Assembly: GCA_963678675.1 (NCBI GenBank)
Contig: OY783193.1
Coordinates: forward strand, 16,505,746 to 16,569,745
DNA: 64,000 bases
From: Xiphydria camelus
Taxonomy: Eukaryota > Arthropoda > Insecta > Hymenoptera > Xiphydriidae
Direction of reading: 5' to 3'
Below are positions 1 through 9,709 of the stretch, in pieces. The notes below the pieces were generated by a model. It searched no databases and was not told where the DNA came from. It was given only the letters and a program-made list of their open reading frames with translations. Each line of letters starts with the position of its first letter. Position 1 is the first letter of the stretch. The position numbers and the translations under genes were made by a program.

Positions 1-344
1 ATGTTTTGCAACATTCGCGAATTTATAGAGAAATATATATTTCTAACATACGGTAGTGTTCACGAATATTGTAAAATATTGCAGAAATGTTACAGAAAAG
101 TTATGATATTTTATAATTTCTATCGTTACACTAGAGGCGAAGAAGAGATGAAATAGAAGTGAGGTACATGTACACTTCACGTTTGACAGGTCGGTATATA
201 AATTGGAACTTGTGTGATAGTATAATACGAAAGATGAAATATATCATTTTTAATAATTCTGTCATTAGAATTGGTTAACTCAGATTAATATAGTTTCTTA
301 ATTTCTACGTTGAGTAAGTTCGGTATATTTTAAATAGTGAAACT
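1..344. repeat. Foldback family A fragment
   Basis: The first ~230 bases match, with scattered changes, the segment at about 8015-8240, and in inverted form 17450-17700. This is one arm of the foldback family that recurs through the left third of the window. A block from about 230 to 344 matches 4155-4290. No protein-coding potential is seen. Confidence 0.75.
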
Positions 345-347
345 GCA

Positions 348-1153
348 AATGATTATGTTATTTACAATTTGTTACAGATCTTATGCGAACCCGAGGGGAT
401 TTCTTTCGAGAACCAGTTGCATTAGTTCATTCGGCGAGCTGGATCTGCTATCTCGAGTGCATGGACGTGTGCCACTTTAAATGGATATTTTGTAATTTCC
501 ATTGTTACATCAGAGGCGAAGAAGAGATGAAATAGAAGTGAGGTACATGTACACTTCACGTTTGATAGGTTGGTATATAAATTGGATCTTCTGATAGTAT
601 AATACGAAAGAGGAAATATATCGATAAAGAAAAAATAATAATAAAGTAGTTACTACATTATTGTAATCCAATTCTATTGTGTATCCTTTATTTTTCTGCC
701 ACAACTTTGATTGTTGATAGTAGATGGATCAACCAATAAATTTGATTTTTCTTCACTATCAACGATCAAAGTCGTGGCAGAAAAGTAAGGGATACAATGG
801 AATTAGATTACAATAATGTAGTAACTACTTTATTATTGTTTTTCCTTTATCGATATATTTCCTCTTTCGTATTATACTATCAGAAGTTCCAAATTATATA
901 CCAACCTATCAAACGTGAAATGTACATGTACCTCACTTCTATTTCATCTCTTCTTCGCCTCTGATGTAACGATGGAAATTACAAAATATCCATTTAAAGT
1001 GGCACACGTCCATGCATTCGAGACAGCAGATCCAGCTCGCCAAATGAACTAATGCAACTGGTTCTTGGAACAAGAAGTGGATGATCCTTCGTTCGAAAGA
1101 AACCCCCTCGGGTTCGCATACGATCTGTAACAAATTGTAAATAACAATCATAT
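348..1153. repeat. Foldback family A, ~0.8-kb palindrome
   Basis: The left arm (348 to about 725) reappears as its reverse complement in the right arm (about 735-1153), with a short AT-rich loop near 727-760. The right arm has a ~30-bp insertion relative to the left near 1065. Reading frames in this stretch occur as mirror pairs on both strands, as expected of a palindrome, and I do not regard them as genes. The same arms occur around 4260-4450, 8100-8520 and 17447-17570. Confidence 0.85.
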
Positions 1154-2279
1154 GGGGTGGTTTTGAAGTGAAACTTCTTTGCGGAGGGTACTGAATGCGT
1201 GCCCGAGGAGACGAAAATCGTAACGAAACCCACACACTCCACGCTCTCGACCGTGTCTCACTCATACAGCGCTCTCGACCCTGTCCCAATACACCGCTGT
1301 CGACTCTGCCCCATTCCGTCGCCCGCGATCCTGCCCCATTCCATCGTTCCCGACCGTGCGTAAGTTAAAGCCATGTGTTGACTTTGCGAGGCTGGCTCGC
1401 GAAGCCGCCGCGCGAAGCGTGCCACGTGTTGGATCACCTTGCCTAGTGAAGCTGCCGCCGTTCGTTTGTCTACATATCCTCGTAGCCAGCCTCGCAAAAT
1501 ATGTGTTCCGTCGCAAAGGGGACTTCTACGTCATTTCTTACCGCTTACTATTATCTCAACCTAAGTAAAACGCACTAATCTAGATCTAACCTGTACATCG
1601 GTCGCAACAGCGAGGCGGGCGGTATGTTTTGGTGAATGGGGGTTGCGAATGCGTTCGCAGTCCCACACCTTTCCCTCAAAACAACCTCGCAGTGTATCTA
1701 ATTGTAAACCAGTGCTACATCACGGAATTACTGTATCTCTTTGAATCCAATATAATCACCAGTAATATTGTGAGTGCAGTGTTAAATCATTTCAACTAAC
1801 CGATACCGATTAAATCCACCACACCACATTTTCGGTCACTAGTCGTGTCACGCAGTAGTGCCTTTGGGATTTACGACCTCGAGGAGATCGCACTTGTTAT
1901 AGTTATTAATTTGAAACTGAAGAATAAATGAAGCAAAAATCAATCGCGGTTTAGACTGTGCAGAGGGGGTCTGGTTTGTGTTGCTCGAGAGGGTTTCTTC
2001 GGGCAATGGAAGCTATTGTTCATATTACGAGGCGACGTAGTGTCGCACCTCCACTAAGAGGACTGTTAGGCTCACCATAAATCTAGCGTTTAGGACCCTT
2101 TTTGAGCGTATCCTTTGGAGAAGCCAGACTAGAGGGCGCAGAGTTACTTGTGAGTTGTTTGTATTTCGTTTGTCGCATTTTTAGTTTTCCGGATTTTACC
2201 GCTTCGAGTGGCCGGCCATGCGGAGCTCGTGTAGTCTGCGATCGGAGTCGCGACTTTTCTCGAGTAACCACCGTGCATG
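1154..2279. other. No gene recognised; short degenerate tandem repeat near its start
   Basis: From 1237 to about 1356 there are four or five degenerate units of roughly 27-29 bp built on GCTCTCGACCSTGTCYCA. The rest (to 2279) is of higher GC than its surroundings, with one short open frame (1356-1568) that I cannot assign. It could be the untranslated end of an unrecognised element. No terminal repeats or splice-bounded exon were found. Confidence 0.5.
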
Positions 2280-2525
2280 TACATTCTTTCGCGCGCGCGC
2301 GCGCGTGTGTGTGTGTTAATTTATAATTATTATTGCAAAAAACGCCACAGAACGGTCGAAATAGTACAGTGACAGGCAACGTGTTAAATAAATTTTCTAT
2401 TTCGTAAACGTCAATGAACACTGAACATTCTTTCGCGTGTGTGTTATATTAAAATTATTATGGCAAAAACAGGAAAACAACGGGCAAAAGAGTTTCGTGA
2501 GAGGCAACGTGTAAATAAAGCGATG
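2280..2525 (+). repeat. Imperfect ~145-bp direct duplication with CG/TG run
   Basis: The block from ACATTCTTTCGCG (about 2281) to GGCAACGTGTTAAATAAA (about 2390) is repeated from about 2425 to 2520. The first copy contains an alternating GCGCGC...GTGTGT tract at 2290-2316. The second copy carries the start of the small open frame at 2460; in the first copy the corresponding frame is broken. Confidence 0.7.
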
Positions 2526-2624
2526 ATGAAGGTATTACCTAAAACTAGTACAGAACGAAATCGAGGATGGAGAGAAAGAATTAAATTCACACAATCACAC
2601 ATTGATGGATCTGAGCATAGTTGA
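2460..2624 (+). CDS. Small basic ORF, unknown function, probably a transposon fragment
   Basis: This is a 54-residue frame starting at ATG 2460; an in-frame GTG at 2439 is a less likely start. It is highly basic and contains two copies of an R-x-R-E-(F/W)-R-x-R type motif (RAKEFRERQR and RNRGWRERIK). Similar arginine-rich repeats occur at the N-termini of several insect transposon proteins, but I cannot name a family. It lies directly upstream of the hairpin MITE at 2643, which suggests truncation by that insertion. A decayed duplicate of its 5' end lies at about 2330-2395. It may not be expressed. Confidence 0.3.
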   Translation: MAKTGKQRAKEFRERQRVNKAMMKVLPKTSTERNRGWRERIKFTQSHIDGSEHS

Positions 2625-2642
2625 GGGTGAAAAAAAAATAAC

Positions 2643-2852
2643 AAAACGTGTGGCCGCCACACGCGGAAGAAGTAAAACTTCGATACCAGTTTCTCTGAAT
2701 TTGATTCCGGTGGTATTAGTTTCATTTGGCTCTACGAAGAAGCATAGTAAAAGACTTGTATAGAGCCAATTGAAACTAATACCACCGGAATCAAATTCAG
2801 AGAAACTGGTATCGAAGTTTCACTTCTTCCGCATGTGGCGGCCACACCTTTT
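2643..2852. mobile_element. Hairpin MITE, 210 bp
   Basis: Two ~95-bp arms are reverse complements around a ~20-bp loop near 2742-2760. Termini read AAAA(C/G)GTGTGGCCGCCACA on both ends. The arms differ at only a few positions. It splits a family A sequence. The subterminal TGGCNNCCA palindrome resembles that of the hairpin at 22504-22642. Confidence 0.8.
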
Positions 2853-3189
2853 GTTTTATAATTATTTTAGGAAGTCCCAAAAGAAAACAGGTGCAGTAAA
2901 ATATCGATGCTGTGCTAGAAAGAATAAGGAATAACCCTCGAACCCTAATCGGTATCAGTGATTCCTCATTGACTGTCGTTACAACGGAGACAAAGAACAG
3001 ATGAAATAGAAGTGAGGTATATGTACACTTCAGGTTTGACAGGTCGGTGTGTAAATTGGAACTTGTAACAGTACGAAAGAGGAAATATATCGGTAGAGAA
3101 AAAATAATGATAAAGTAATTACTTGATTGTGTGTTGTGATCCAACTCCATTGCATCTCCTATTTTTCTCCCACGGCTTTGATTGTGACA
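2853..3189. repeat. Foldback family A single arm
   Basis: This matches 17800-17880 (inverted) at its start and 8160-8350 at its end. Near 2920-2990 it keeps a decayed stretch resembling the mariner-like helix-turn-helix fragment at 4453-4548. Positions 2915-2945 serve as the uninterrupted version of the site into which the 4552-7843 transposon inserted. Confidence 0.7.
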
Positions 3190-3477
3190 GAGAAGAAAAG
3201 CCATCAATTCGTCTCGTGCTCGCATGACGCTGAAACAAAAAATAGAATTATCACAAAGATAATTGTCCTTCCATCGAAAGTGAGGTTAAAGCTGTCAGAT
3301 GGCAATTAAACTTATCTGATGGTAATTCTTCTGAGATACTGCCGTCTCCTTTCCTACTCTTTATGCACAGGCAACCAGAGAAACACAGCACTGCATCCGT
3401 TCACTATCTCGATTATCGAAAAAAAACAAACGATTATTAAACTATACGGAGCGTCTGTCACATTCACCACTATTGAG
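3190..3477. repeat. Foldback family B right arm
   Basis: This matches 20575-20886, 37130-37435 and 58865-59180, ending in CTGTCACATTCACCACTATT. In the complete copies this is the outer end of a large inverted-repeat element. Here only one arm remains, joined to a family A arm on its left. The next ~75 bp lead into repeat E. Confidence 0.8.
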
Positions 3478-3554
3478 ATTCATAACTCCGATTACACTGA
3501 ATTTTTACATTTTATTAACAAGCGCGTCCGAGGAACGAAATAAACGCGAGGTTA

Positions 3555-4071
3555 ATCGTTTCGCGAATGGAAATATTTTATTAATTTTGAAAAACAACTA
3601 AACATTCAAGGAATATATTCTCTCACACACTCTCACATACATTTGATGGCGTATGCGTGTGGCCGCATCTGTATACACATTTCCGACCATGGCCGAATAT
3701 CACCGAAGACAGGTGGAATTTTTGTGAGATTTTGACATATATATATCGCCCGAGAAATCGGATTCTCGACTTTTAGGTGCAAGGGGCGTGGCTTTGCGTT
3801 GCTAAGGAAAAATCCCTGTTAATATGTAACTTACAACATTTACTCTGGTCTCTATCGATAGAGAATAGTCGATTTATATTGCGTAACTAAGCATAGTTGT
3901 GGTTTTAACCGTATATTTATTGAGAAAATTCGATGTAAAAATTGAGGGGTGCAGGGGGCAGACATTTGTGGTGTAAAGAGACACGGGTGCTCGCGACATC
4001 AGCGCTGTCGTGTCTGAGCGCGGAACTACTTGAACGAACATGCCGCGAGACACTGCCGTGTCTCTTGATTT
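3555..4071. repeat. Repeat E, copy 1 (about 515 bp)
   Basis: This is nearly co-linear with 20887-21402, from ATCGTTTCGCGAATGG to CGTGTCTCTTGAT. In both places it follows a family B right arm, so B-arm plus E probably moved or was duplicated as a unit. The last ~35 bp form a small hairpin around GAGACACNGCCGTGTCTC that recurs inverted at about 24300-24335. No coding potential is seen. Confidence 0.8.
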
Positions 4072-4452
4072 CATCTCTTCTTCATCTCCGGTGTAAAGAC
4101 TGTCAATGAGGAATCACTGATACCGATTAGGCAGATAAGTGCTGAATAAAGTAGTATAATACGAAAGATGAAATATATAATTTTTAATAATTCTGTCATT
4201 ATTAAAATAGAATTGATTAACTCAGATATAATTTTTTAATTTCTACGCTCGAGTAAGTTCAGTATATTTTAAATAGTGAAATGCTGCATATAATTGTGTA
4301 ATTTACAATTTATTACAGATCGCATGCGAACCCGAGGAGGTTTCTTTCAAATGAGGGATCATCCACTTGTTGTTCAACAAGAACCAGTTGTTAGTTCATT
4401 CAGCGAGCTGGATCTGCTGTCTCGAGAGTGCATGAAAGTACGTCACTTTAAA
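4072..4452. repeat. Foldback family A fragment
   Basis: This matches parts of 2930-3000 (inverted), 230-480 and 990-1130. It continues into the mariner-like fragment at 4453 and forms the left flank of the long-TIR transposon. Confidence 0.65.
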
Positions 4453-4548
4453 TGGATGAACATCCTTTAATATCCTCCGAACCGTAGACTTGCTGATTCT
4501 AACCTCTGTTGCCATAGCCCGAATAATATTCGTTCGAGGGTTATTCCT
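4453..4548 (-). pseudogene. Mariner-like transposase N-terminal helix-turn-helix fragment
   Basis: A 32-residue stretch on the minus strand reads RNNPRT...ATEVRISKSTVRRILKD. This is the pattern of the second helix-turn-helix in the paired-like DNA-binding domain of insect Tc1/mariner transposases. No catalytic domain follows. The fragment is part of family A; a more decayed version lies near 2920-2990. The 4552-7843 transposon inserted at its edge. Confidence 0.55.
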
Positions 4549-4551
4549 TAC

Positions 4552-5190
4552 TAGTCCAGTGCATTTAGGAATTGACCCAAAAATTTCGGGTACATTTTTT
4601 CTTTTGTTGCTCATTCGAAAGGGTCATCGATGGAGACCTTAACCCTGAATTTGCGCATTTCTCAAATTGCCCCGTCCGCCGCCATCTTGGATTCTTTTTT
4701 TTTTTTTCAACTACTCATATCTCGCGTTCTAATAATCCCACAGCAGTCGCTTTGGGGTCGTTGGATTCGTCAGAATTTACTCTTTAATTGAGTTTATATC
4801 AAGTAAAACTCTCCAACGTACTGGAAAAAAGTTATTAGCGTTCAAAGTTGAAAGTTGTTTGCCAAAAGTTCTTGCGCCCGGGTTTTCCGCGCGTAGTTCT
4901 TTTCCAGTGCATCAGAGACCCCTATCGATGCTTAACTATTTAAACTAGACTCAATTTGCAGTATTTTAAAAAAAGAATCATCCCGATCGGTTGATTCCTC
5001 GCCCGGCAATCCACGCTCGAAGTTGCGCTGTTTATTATCGTGCTGTTTTGAAGCCTCTAATACTCGCGCGTCGCGCTTTGGCGAGTTCGCGGTTCGCGCT
5101 GCATTTCTCGCTTTTGTAACTAATATAACTCAAATTACTTAAGATCAACGACATATTCGTTAAATCTATGCTAAGAACACGCGTTTTACT
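4552..5190 (+). repeat. Left terminal inverted repeat of the nuclease transposon
   Basis: About 639 bp, matching the reverse complement of 7194-7843. It differs by a 12-bp indel about 20 bp from the tip (the right copy is longer), one base in the T run near 4695, and a few substitutions. The outer part contains an open stretch (4572-4787) that appears mirrored at 7596-7811; because it lies in both repeats I do not treat it as a gene. Inner boundary set where the match ends after GCGTTTTAC. Confidence 0.9.
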
Positions 5191-5424
5191 TTAATTTTAA
5201 GGTGTTCAGTTATATTTTAAAGGTGTGTTTGGGTAGAAAAGAATGACTTAAGAACGTTCTCGGTTAAGATGTTTTTATTTTGCTTAACTTTCTCTCAACT
5301 CGTTTCCACACCACCTTTGAGGTATAGTTGATGGCGCGTTTTTTTTAACGTGGTTTCCCCGAGAGGCATAATCCACGGTTTTTTCATCCTGTTTTTCATG
5401 TATCTTGAAATTTGCATTCGGATT
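5191..5424. other. Internal non-coding segment of the nuclease transposon
   Basis: This lies between the left terminal repeat and the stop codon of the nuclease/CXC frame. It is AT-rich, with no frame or repeat recognised. It would be the 3' untranslated part for a minus-strand transcript. Confidence 0.5.
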
Positions 5425-7168
5425 TCAGCCGTCTCGTTCTTCAGTTTCATGGTCGATATAATTGTTGTCGTTGTCAATGTCGTCGTCGTCGGTTGTCGGG
5501 GTCAATTCCCTTACCTTCCTTTTCATTGATTTCGTCGCTCTGGGTAAAGGTACCATCGTTGGGAGGTCGTCGCAATCTTCTTCGTCGTCATCATTCGAGT
5601 CCTCTGCGTCTTCGTTCACGTTCGTGCAGGTATCGCCACAGCAAATCTTGCATAGGTTTGAACATTTCAATCCTGCCTTTCGACATCCACAAGCGTTACC
5701 GCATTTTTTTGTGCAGCCACAGGATATGATGTCCAATAGAACTCGTGGAATTGGTTCCTGCTCGCTAGTCACTGGCTCCAAACCCCGGTTACTTTTTTTC
5801 CAGCCCCAGTCAAGCGCATTTTTCTCTTCTCCAAGCCACTTCTGAACCTGGTAATATGTCCGCAGGGAATGTTGGCGTGCTGCTGAGCTCGTTGGAGGCA
5901 ATCGTGATAAGTCGGTCTTCGTTTTGAGGCCTGAACGTGCAAACATTTTATATCTGAATTGATCAGTAGAAGCATCGGATTCTTTTCCTCCGTACAGTGC
6001 AATCAACACACTCTCCCCAGCTGCAGCGATGTTATTTTGTCCGGGAGTGGTTTTCTGAAATAATTTTATTCCTTCTCGAAGGTGAACATTTTTTCTAATG
6101 ACGTCAATTATTTTTTTTTTTCCCCATTCCACAGATCGCAGACACGGTGTCGCATCCCGAAAATGCGTGCATGAAAAGTATGTGCTCTATCATATTTTTA
6201 TGCTTGAAGCTACTCGTAGAATACATTTTCGATGCGGTTGCTCCCCTTCCGACTTTACGAAAATAGATATTTTTGAGATTTTTTCCAAGTGCGCACATCA
6301 ATACGAGTAGATCCACGTCCTCTCCTACGACTATGGCGGAATCAAATCTTGAAGGCACTTCAATTGCCGTTCTAACGATGTCCACGTCCGCATCCTCCCA
6401 TGCTTGTCTCACTTCGAATCCATGATTGATCAAGTGCTTCTTTAACATCTCAATGAAATTCTTTTTATTGCGTTCATTAGCGAGAAACTCTTTTTGTGAT
6501 GTTTTAAAAAATGTCGTGGACTCGTTGAAAAGAATATCGATTGCGCGTCCACCTCTTGCCCGCCTGTATCTTTCGGAGATTTTTGTGCTCGAGTTCGAAC
6601 CATCTTCAGGATAACCGTCGAAAACGATGATCGGATTTTTTCCATAGTTGTTTGAAATGTAAGTGACGTAACTCGTACAAATATCTTCAAAGGGTGCGTC
6701 GTGTTGCCATGTCACTCTATGGAGCAAGAATCCCCCGTCGATTACCTCGCATATTGCGTTCCCCAAGGAAATTTTTGGCAAGAGTGAATCGAATTCTTTG
6801 AACAACGCTGACTTTTGTGTTTTCCTCATGCCACAATCATCGAATAAAGATAATGGATATGGTGAGAGTTCATATTTTAGACAATCGGCTAACTCCTCGC
6901 TCGTCCTTTGCGTCAAGATCATTCGATGGAAAATTGTTTCAGTAGAAATCGTTACTCGTTCTGAGTTGACAGTTATGCTGCGAGACATTGTGGCAAAAGT
7001 GTTAACCCGATCCTTCCGGCGCAATGTAATATTCTCAAAAAATTGTCCCGTGACTTTCTCAAGCAGTTTTGCTCCAACTTTATCAGCTTCATGACAATTT
7101 ATAGAAGTATCAACGACTAATCCTGAAGCAATCGAAAAAAGTTCAGCAACTTCGTGGTGACAGTGCGG
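5425..7168 (-). pseudogene. FEN/XPG-like nuclease with C-terminal CXC domain, frameshifted
   Basis: The frame is open from 7168 and has no ATG near its start, so the N-terminus is missing or lies in an unseen exon. Counting from 7024, a PIN/FEN-type fold is suggested by VIDGG (D96), VFDGY (D136), WEDADVDIV (E210, D211, D213, D215), GEDVDLLVL (E235, D236, D238) and a GCDTVSAICGMGK motif (D292) like the helix-hairpin-helix GCD of FEN1. That frame stops at 6104 just after an A-run, and a second frame starting at 6132 continues in register, which points to a 1-base indel. The second part has RQHSLRTYYQVQKWLG, DWGWKK, a cysteine cluster CGCTKKCGNACGCRK...CSNLC...CCGDTCTN (tesmin/CXC-like), then acidic and basic tails. 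The family is common and multicopy in insects and cnidarians, with unknown function. Confidence 0.8.
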
Positions 7169-7193
7169 TTATAAATTTAAGTAAAAAATTAAT

Positions 7194-7843
7194 GTAAAAC
7201 GCGTGTTCTTAGCATAGATTTAACGAATATGTCGTTGATCTTAAGTAATTTGAGTTATATTAGTTACAAAAGCGAGAAATGCAGCGCGAACCGCGAACTC
7301 GCCAAAGCGCGACGCGCGAGTATTAGAGGCTTCAAAACAGCACGATAATAAACAGCGCAACTTCGAGCGTGGATTGCCGGGCGAGGAATCAACCGATCGG
7401 GATGATTTTTTTTTTAAAATACTGCAAATTGAGTCTAGTTTAAATAGTTAAGCATCGATAGGGGTCTCTGATGCACTGGAAAAGAACTACGCGCGGAAAA
7501 CCCGGGCGCAAGAACTTTTGGCAAACAACTTTCAACTTTGAACGCTAATAACTTTTTTCCAGTACGTTGGAGAGTTTTACTTGATATAAACTCAATTAAA
7601 GAGTAAATTCTGACGAATCCAACGACCCCAAAGCGACTGCTGTGGGATTATTAGAACGCGAGATATGAGTAGTTGAAAAAAAAAAAAAGAATCCAAGATG
7701 GCGGCGGACGGGGCAATTTGAGAAATGCGCAAATTCAGGGTTAAGGTCTCCATCGATGACCCTTTCGAATGAGCAACAAAAGAAAAAATGTACCCGAAAT
7801 TTTTGGGTCACACCTATAAAATATTCCTAAATGCACTGGACTA
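7194..7843 (-). repeat. Right terminal inverted repeat of the nuclease transposon
   Basis: This is the reverse complement of 4552-5190, about 650 bp. It carries a 12-bp insertion near the tip (about 7811-7823) absent from the left copy. The nuclease frame begins within 30 bp of its inner edge, so the promoter for that frame should lie in this repeat. Confidence 0.9.
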
Positions 7844-7846
7844 TAC

Positions 7847-8519
7847 TCTTTCTAGCAGAGCATCGATATTTTGCTGCACCTACATTCTTCTGGAACTTCC
7901 TAAAATAATTATAAAAACCCTATATAATTCAGCCCGAACAAGTACAATCTTATCGGACTATACCTTAGTGAGGAGATTTTTCGACGTAATGATTCCGAAA
8001 CGTTTTTATCGAGAAGTATATATTTCTAACATACGCTGTAGTGCTCACAAATATTGTAAAATATCGCAGGAATGTTACGGAAAAGTTACTTGAAAAAAAC
8101 GTGCTTTGTGTGGTGTAAATGGTGATATTTTGTAATTTCCATTGTTACACCAGAGGCGAAGAAGAGATGAAATAGAAGTGAGGTACATGTACACTTCACG
8201 TTTGACAGGTCGGTATATAAATTGAAACTTGTGATAGTATAATACGAAAGAGGAAAAACTTATATCGATAAAGAAAAAATAATTATAAAGTAGTTACTCT
8301 ATTATTATAATCCAATTCCATTGTATCCCTTATTTTTCTGTCTCGACTTTGATTGTTGATAGTGGATGGATCAACCAATAAATTTGATTTCTCTTCACTA
8401 TCAGCAATTAAAGTCGTGGCAGAAAAACAAGTGATACAATGTTATTGTATTACAATAATTGAGTAACTACTTTATTATTATTTTTTCTTTATCGATATAT
8501 TTCCTCTTTTGTATTATAC
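7847..8519. repeat. Foldback family A palindrome, left arm and loop (split by gypsy)
   Basis: From about 7860 this matches the reverse complement of 17447-17870. The loop lies near 8355-8410, and the arm after the loop is cut at 8520 by the LTR retrotransposon. It continues at 17447. Without the insertion the palindrome would be about 1.1 kb. Confidence 0.85.
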
Positions 8520-8523
8520 TATC

Positions 8524-9252
8524 TGTCACGTCATGGACAACTAGAACTACTACTAACTATCAATTCGGGGAAAACAATAGGGATCATCGATACACTCAGG
8601 ACATTTTATATCGCAAAAGAATATTCTGTTCCTACTAACCTTTCTTTGTCCTTCGATCTCTCTCTCTCTTCCTCCTCCTGTCGGCCGTGGGATCCTTGCT
8701 CCGAGGGGTGGATCGAAAGGGGTGCGCTCTCTCTTTGGTCACTCACTTTAGGTAGCACGACAGGGATAGAAATTGAGGTTTCCACAAATCACAGTCTCGG
8801 AACTTCTTTATTTAGAACGGAACACGCGTTACTCGAGGAAAAAGACAAAAGACAAAAAGCAAAAGGCTCTTCTCGGTGTCCAGGATTCTCCTTATATAAG
8901 CCGTTAGACTTCGTTTCGGGTGGGGATCCTTCCTGATGTTGAAAAGGGGAAGGAGAAGGAATGCGTTGAATCATGGAGGTTTCTTCCTGTCAGCGGCTGC
9001 TTGGTGGCCACTTGGCGTCTTGTTTTTCGCTGGTGCATTTCCTTAAATGCTACGCGGGTGGCACGTGGAGGTTTTCGCGCCTTCACCTTGCGCGAGGGTT
9101 CGTGTTACTCGCGGTGCAGTTTTGGCTCGATGCGGAGTCGGCATTCCGGCCTTCGCAGCGGCCTTGCTCGTCGCTATTTGATTCCTCTTATTCTATCGCT
9201 TTATTCGCCGCTGCGTTTTATTCCATGAAAACGGCTACGTTAGGACGTTACA
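8524..9252 (-). repeat. 3' LTR of the gypsy element
   Basis: This 729-bp repeat is identical to the other LTR except for two substitutions. It includes a CT-rich stretch near 8660, a TATATAA core at 8891-8900 and, on the minus strand, AATAAA near 8808-8813. Confidence 0.97.
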
Positions 9253-9264
9253 CCTCCCCCCTTA
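9253..9264 (-). promoter_or_regulatory. Polypurine tract of the gypsy element
   Basis: On the minus strand, CTTAAGGGGGGAGG runs directly into the 3' LTR. This is the expected position and composition for plus-strand DNA priming. Confidence 0.85.
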
Positions 9265-9709
9265 AGTCTGAACGTTAGGTGAGCCTAACGTGAAGGTTGG
9301 GGTTCATATCCCTCTTTCGGAAAAAATTTAGTTAGTTAGAGCGCATATTATTATTGTAGCCGTGTTCGTAGATTATTTCCTTAAAATGATATCTTGAGTA
9401 TTTGAAGAAGTTGACAAAAATTGCATATATCTATTTGTGAGTTTTAAATCGGATTACTAAATTATAGGTGATTTTACAAAAGTAAATGATTGTATTAAAA
9501 ATGAAATTAAGTGTATTAAATCAGTTATTAAATATATAACGGATTAGCGTAATTAACGAAGAAAAGTGTGCAAAACGAGTTATTAAGGGAAGTAATTTGT
9601 GGAAGGAATTTACTTGTAGAAAGGAGAGAATAGGAAAGAAATATTGTAGATCAGATAAATAGGATTACAGATCTTCCTCTTCATTCGTTCAGTCCCAGGC
9701 CAATTCGTC
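9265..9709 (-). other. 3' non-coding part of the gypsy element
   Basis: About 445 bp between ORF3 and the polypurine tract. AT-rich, with no frame, hairpin or motif recognised. Confidence 0.6.

Larger units (their letters stand above)
4552..7843 (-). mobile_element. 3.29-kb long-TIR DNA transposon carrying a FEN-like nuclease (Academ-like?)
   Basis: Both ends begin TAGTCCAGTGCATTTAGGAA as inverted repeats, flanked by a 3-bp duplication TAC at 4549-4551 and 7844-7846. The related uninterrupted sequence at 2915-2945 supports these borders. Terminal repeats run about 640-650 bp and are nearly identical. The only sizeable coding content is the split nuclease-CXC frame at 5425-7168. No RNase-H-fold DDE transposase was seen. 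Academ elements are described as having 3-4-bp duplications, and the AcademX group as encoding an XPG-like nuclease, so that assignment is attractive. The truncated N-terminus suggests this copy is not autonomous. Confidence 0.85.

Noticed and set aside
939..1289. A 116-residue open frame on the minus strand
   Set aside because: It lies in the right arm of the 348-1153 palindrome and has a mirrored partner on the other strand; no domain is seen.
4572..4787. A 71-residue frame that also occurs at 7596-7811
   Set aside because: Both copies are the terminal inverted repeats of one transposon; the frame has no domain and includes a homopolymer-coded Phe run.
5412..5845. Plus-strand open frames opposite the nuclease/CXC gene
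   Set aside because: They are shadows of the minus-strand coding sequence, whose motifs are clear.
8646..8936. A 96-residue frame repeated in both LTRs (also 16602-17126)
   Set aside because: It lies within the LTRs on the strand opposite the element and has no recognisable domain.
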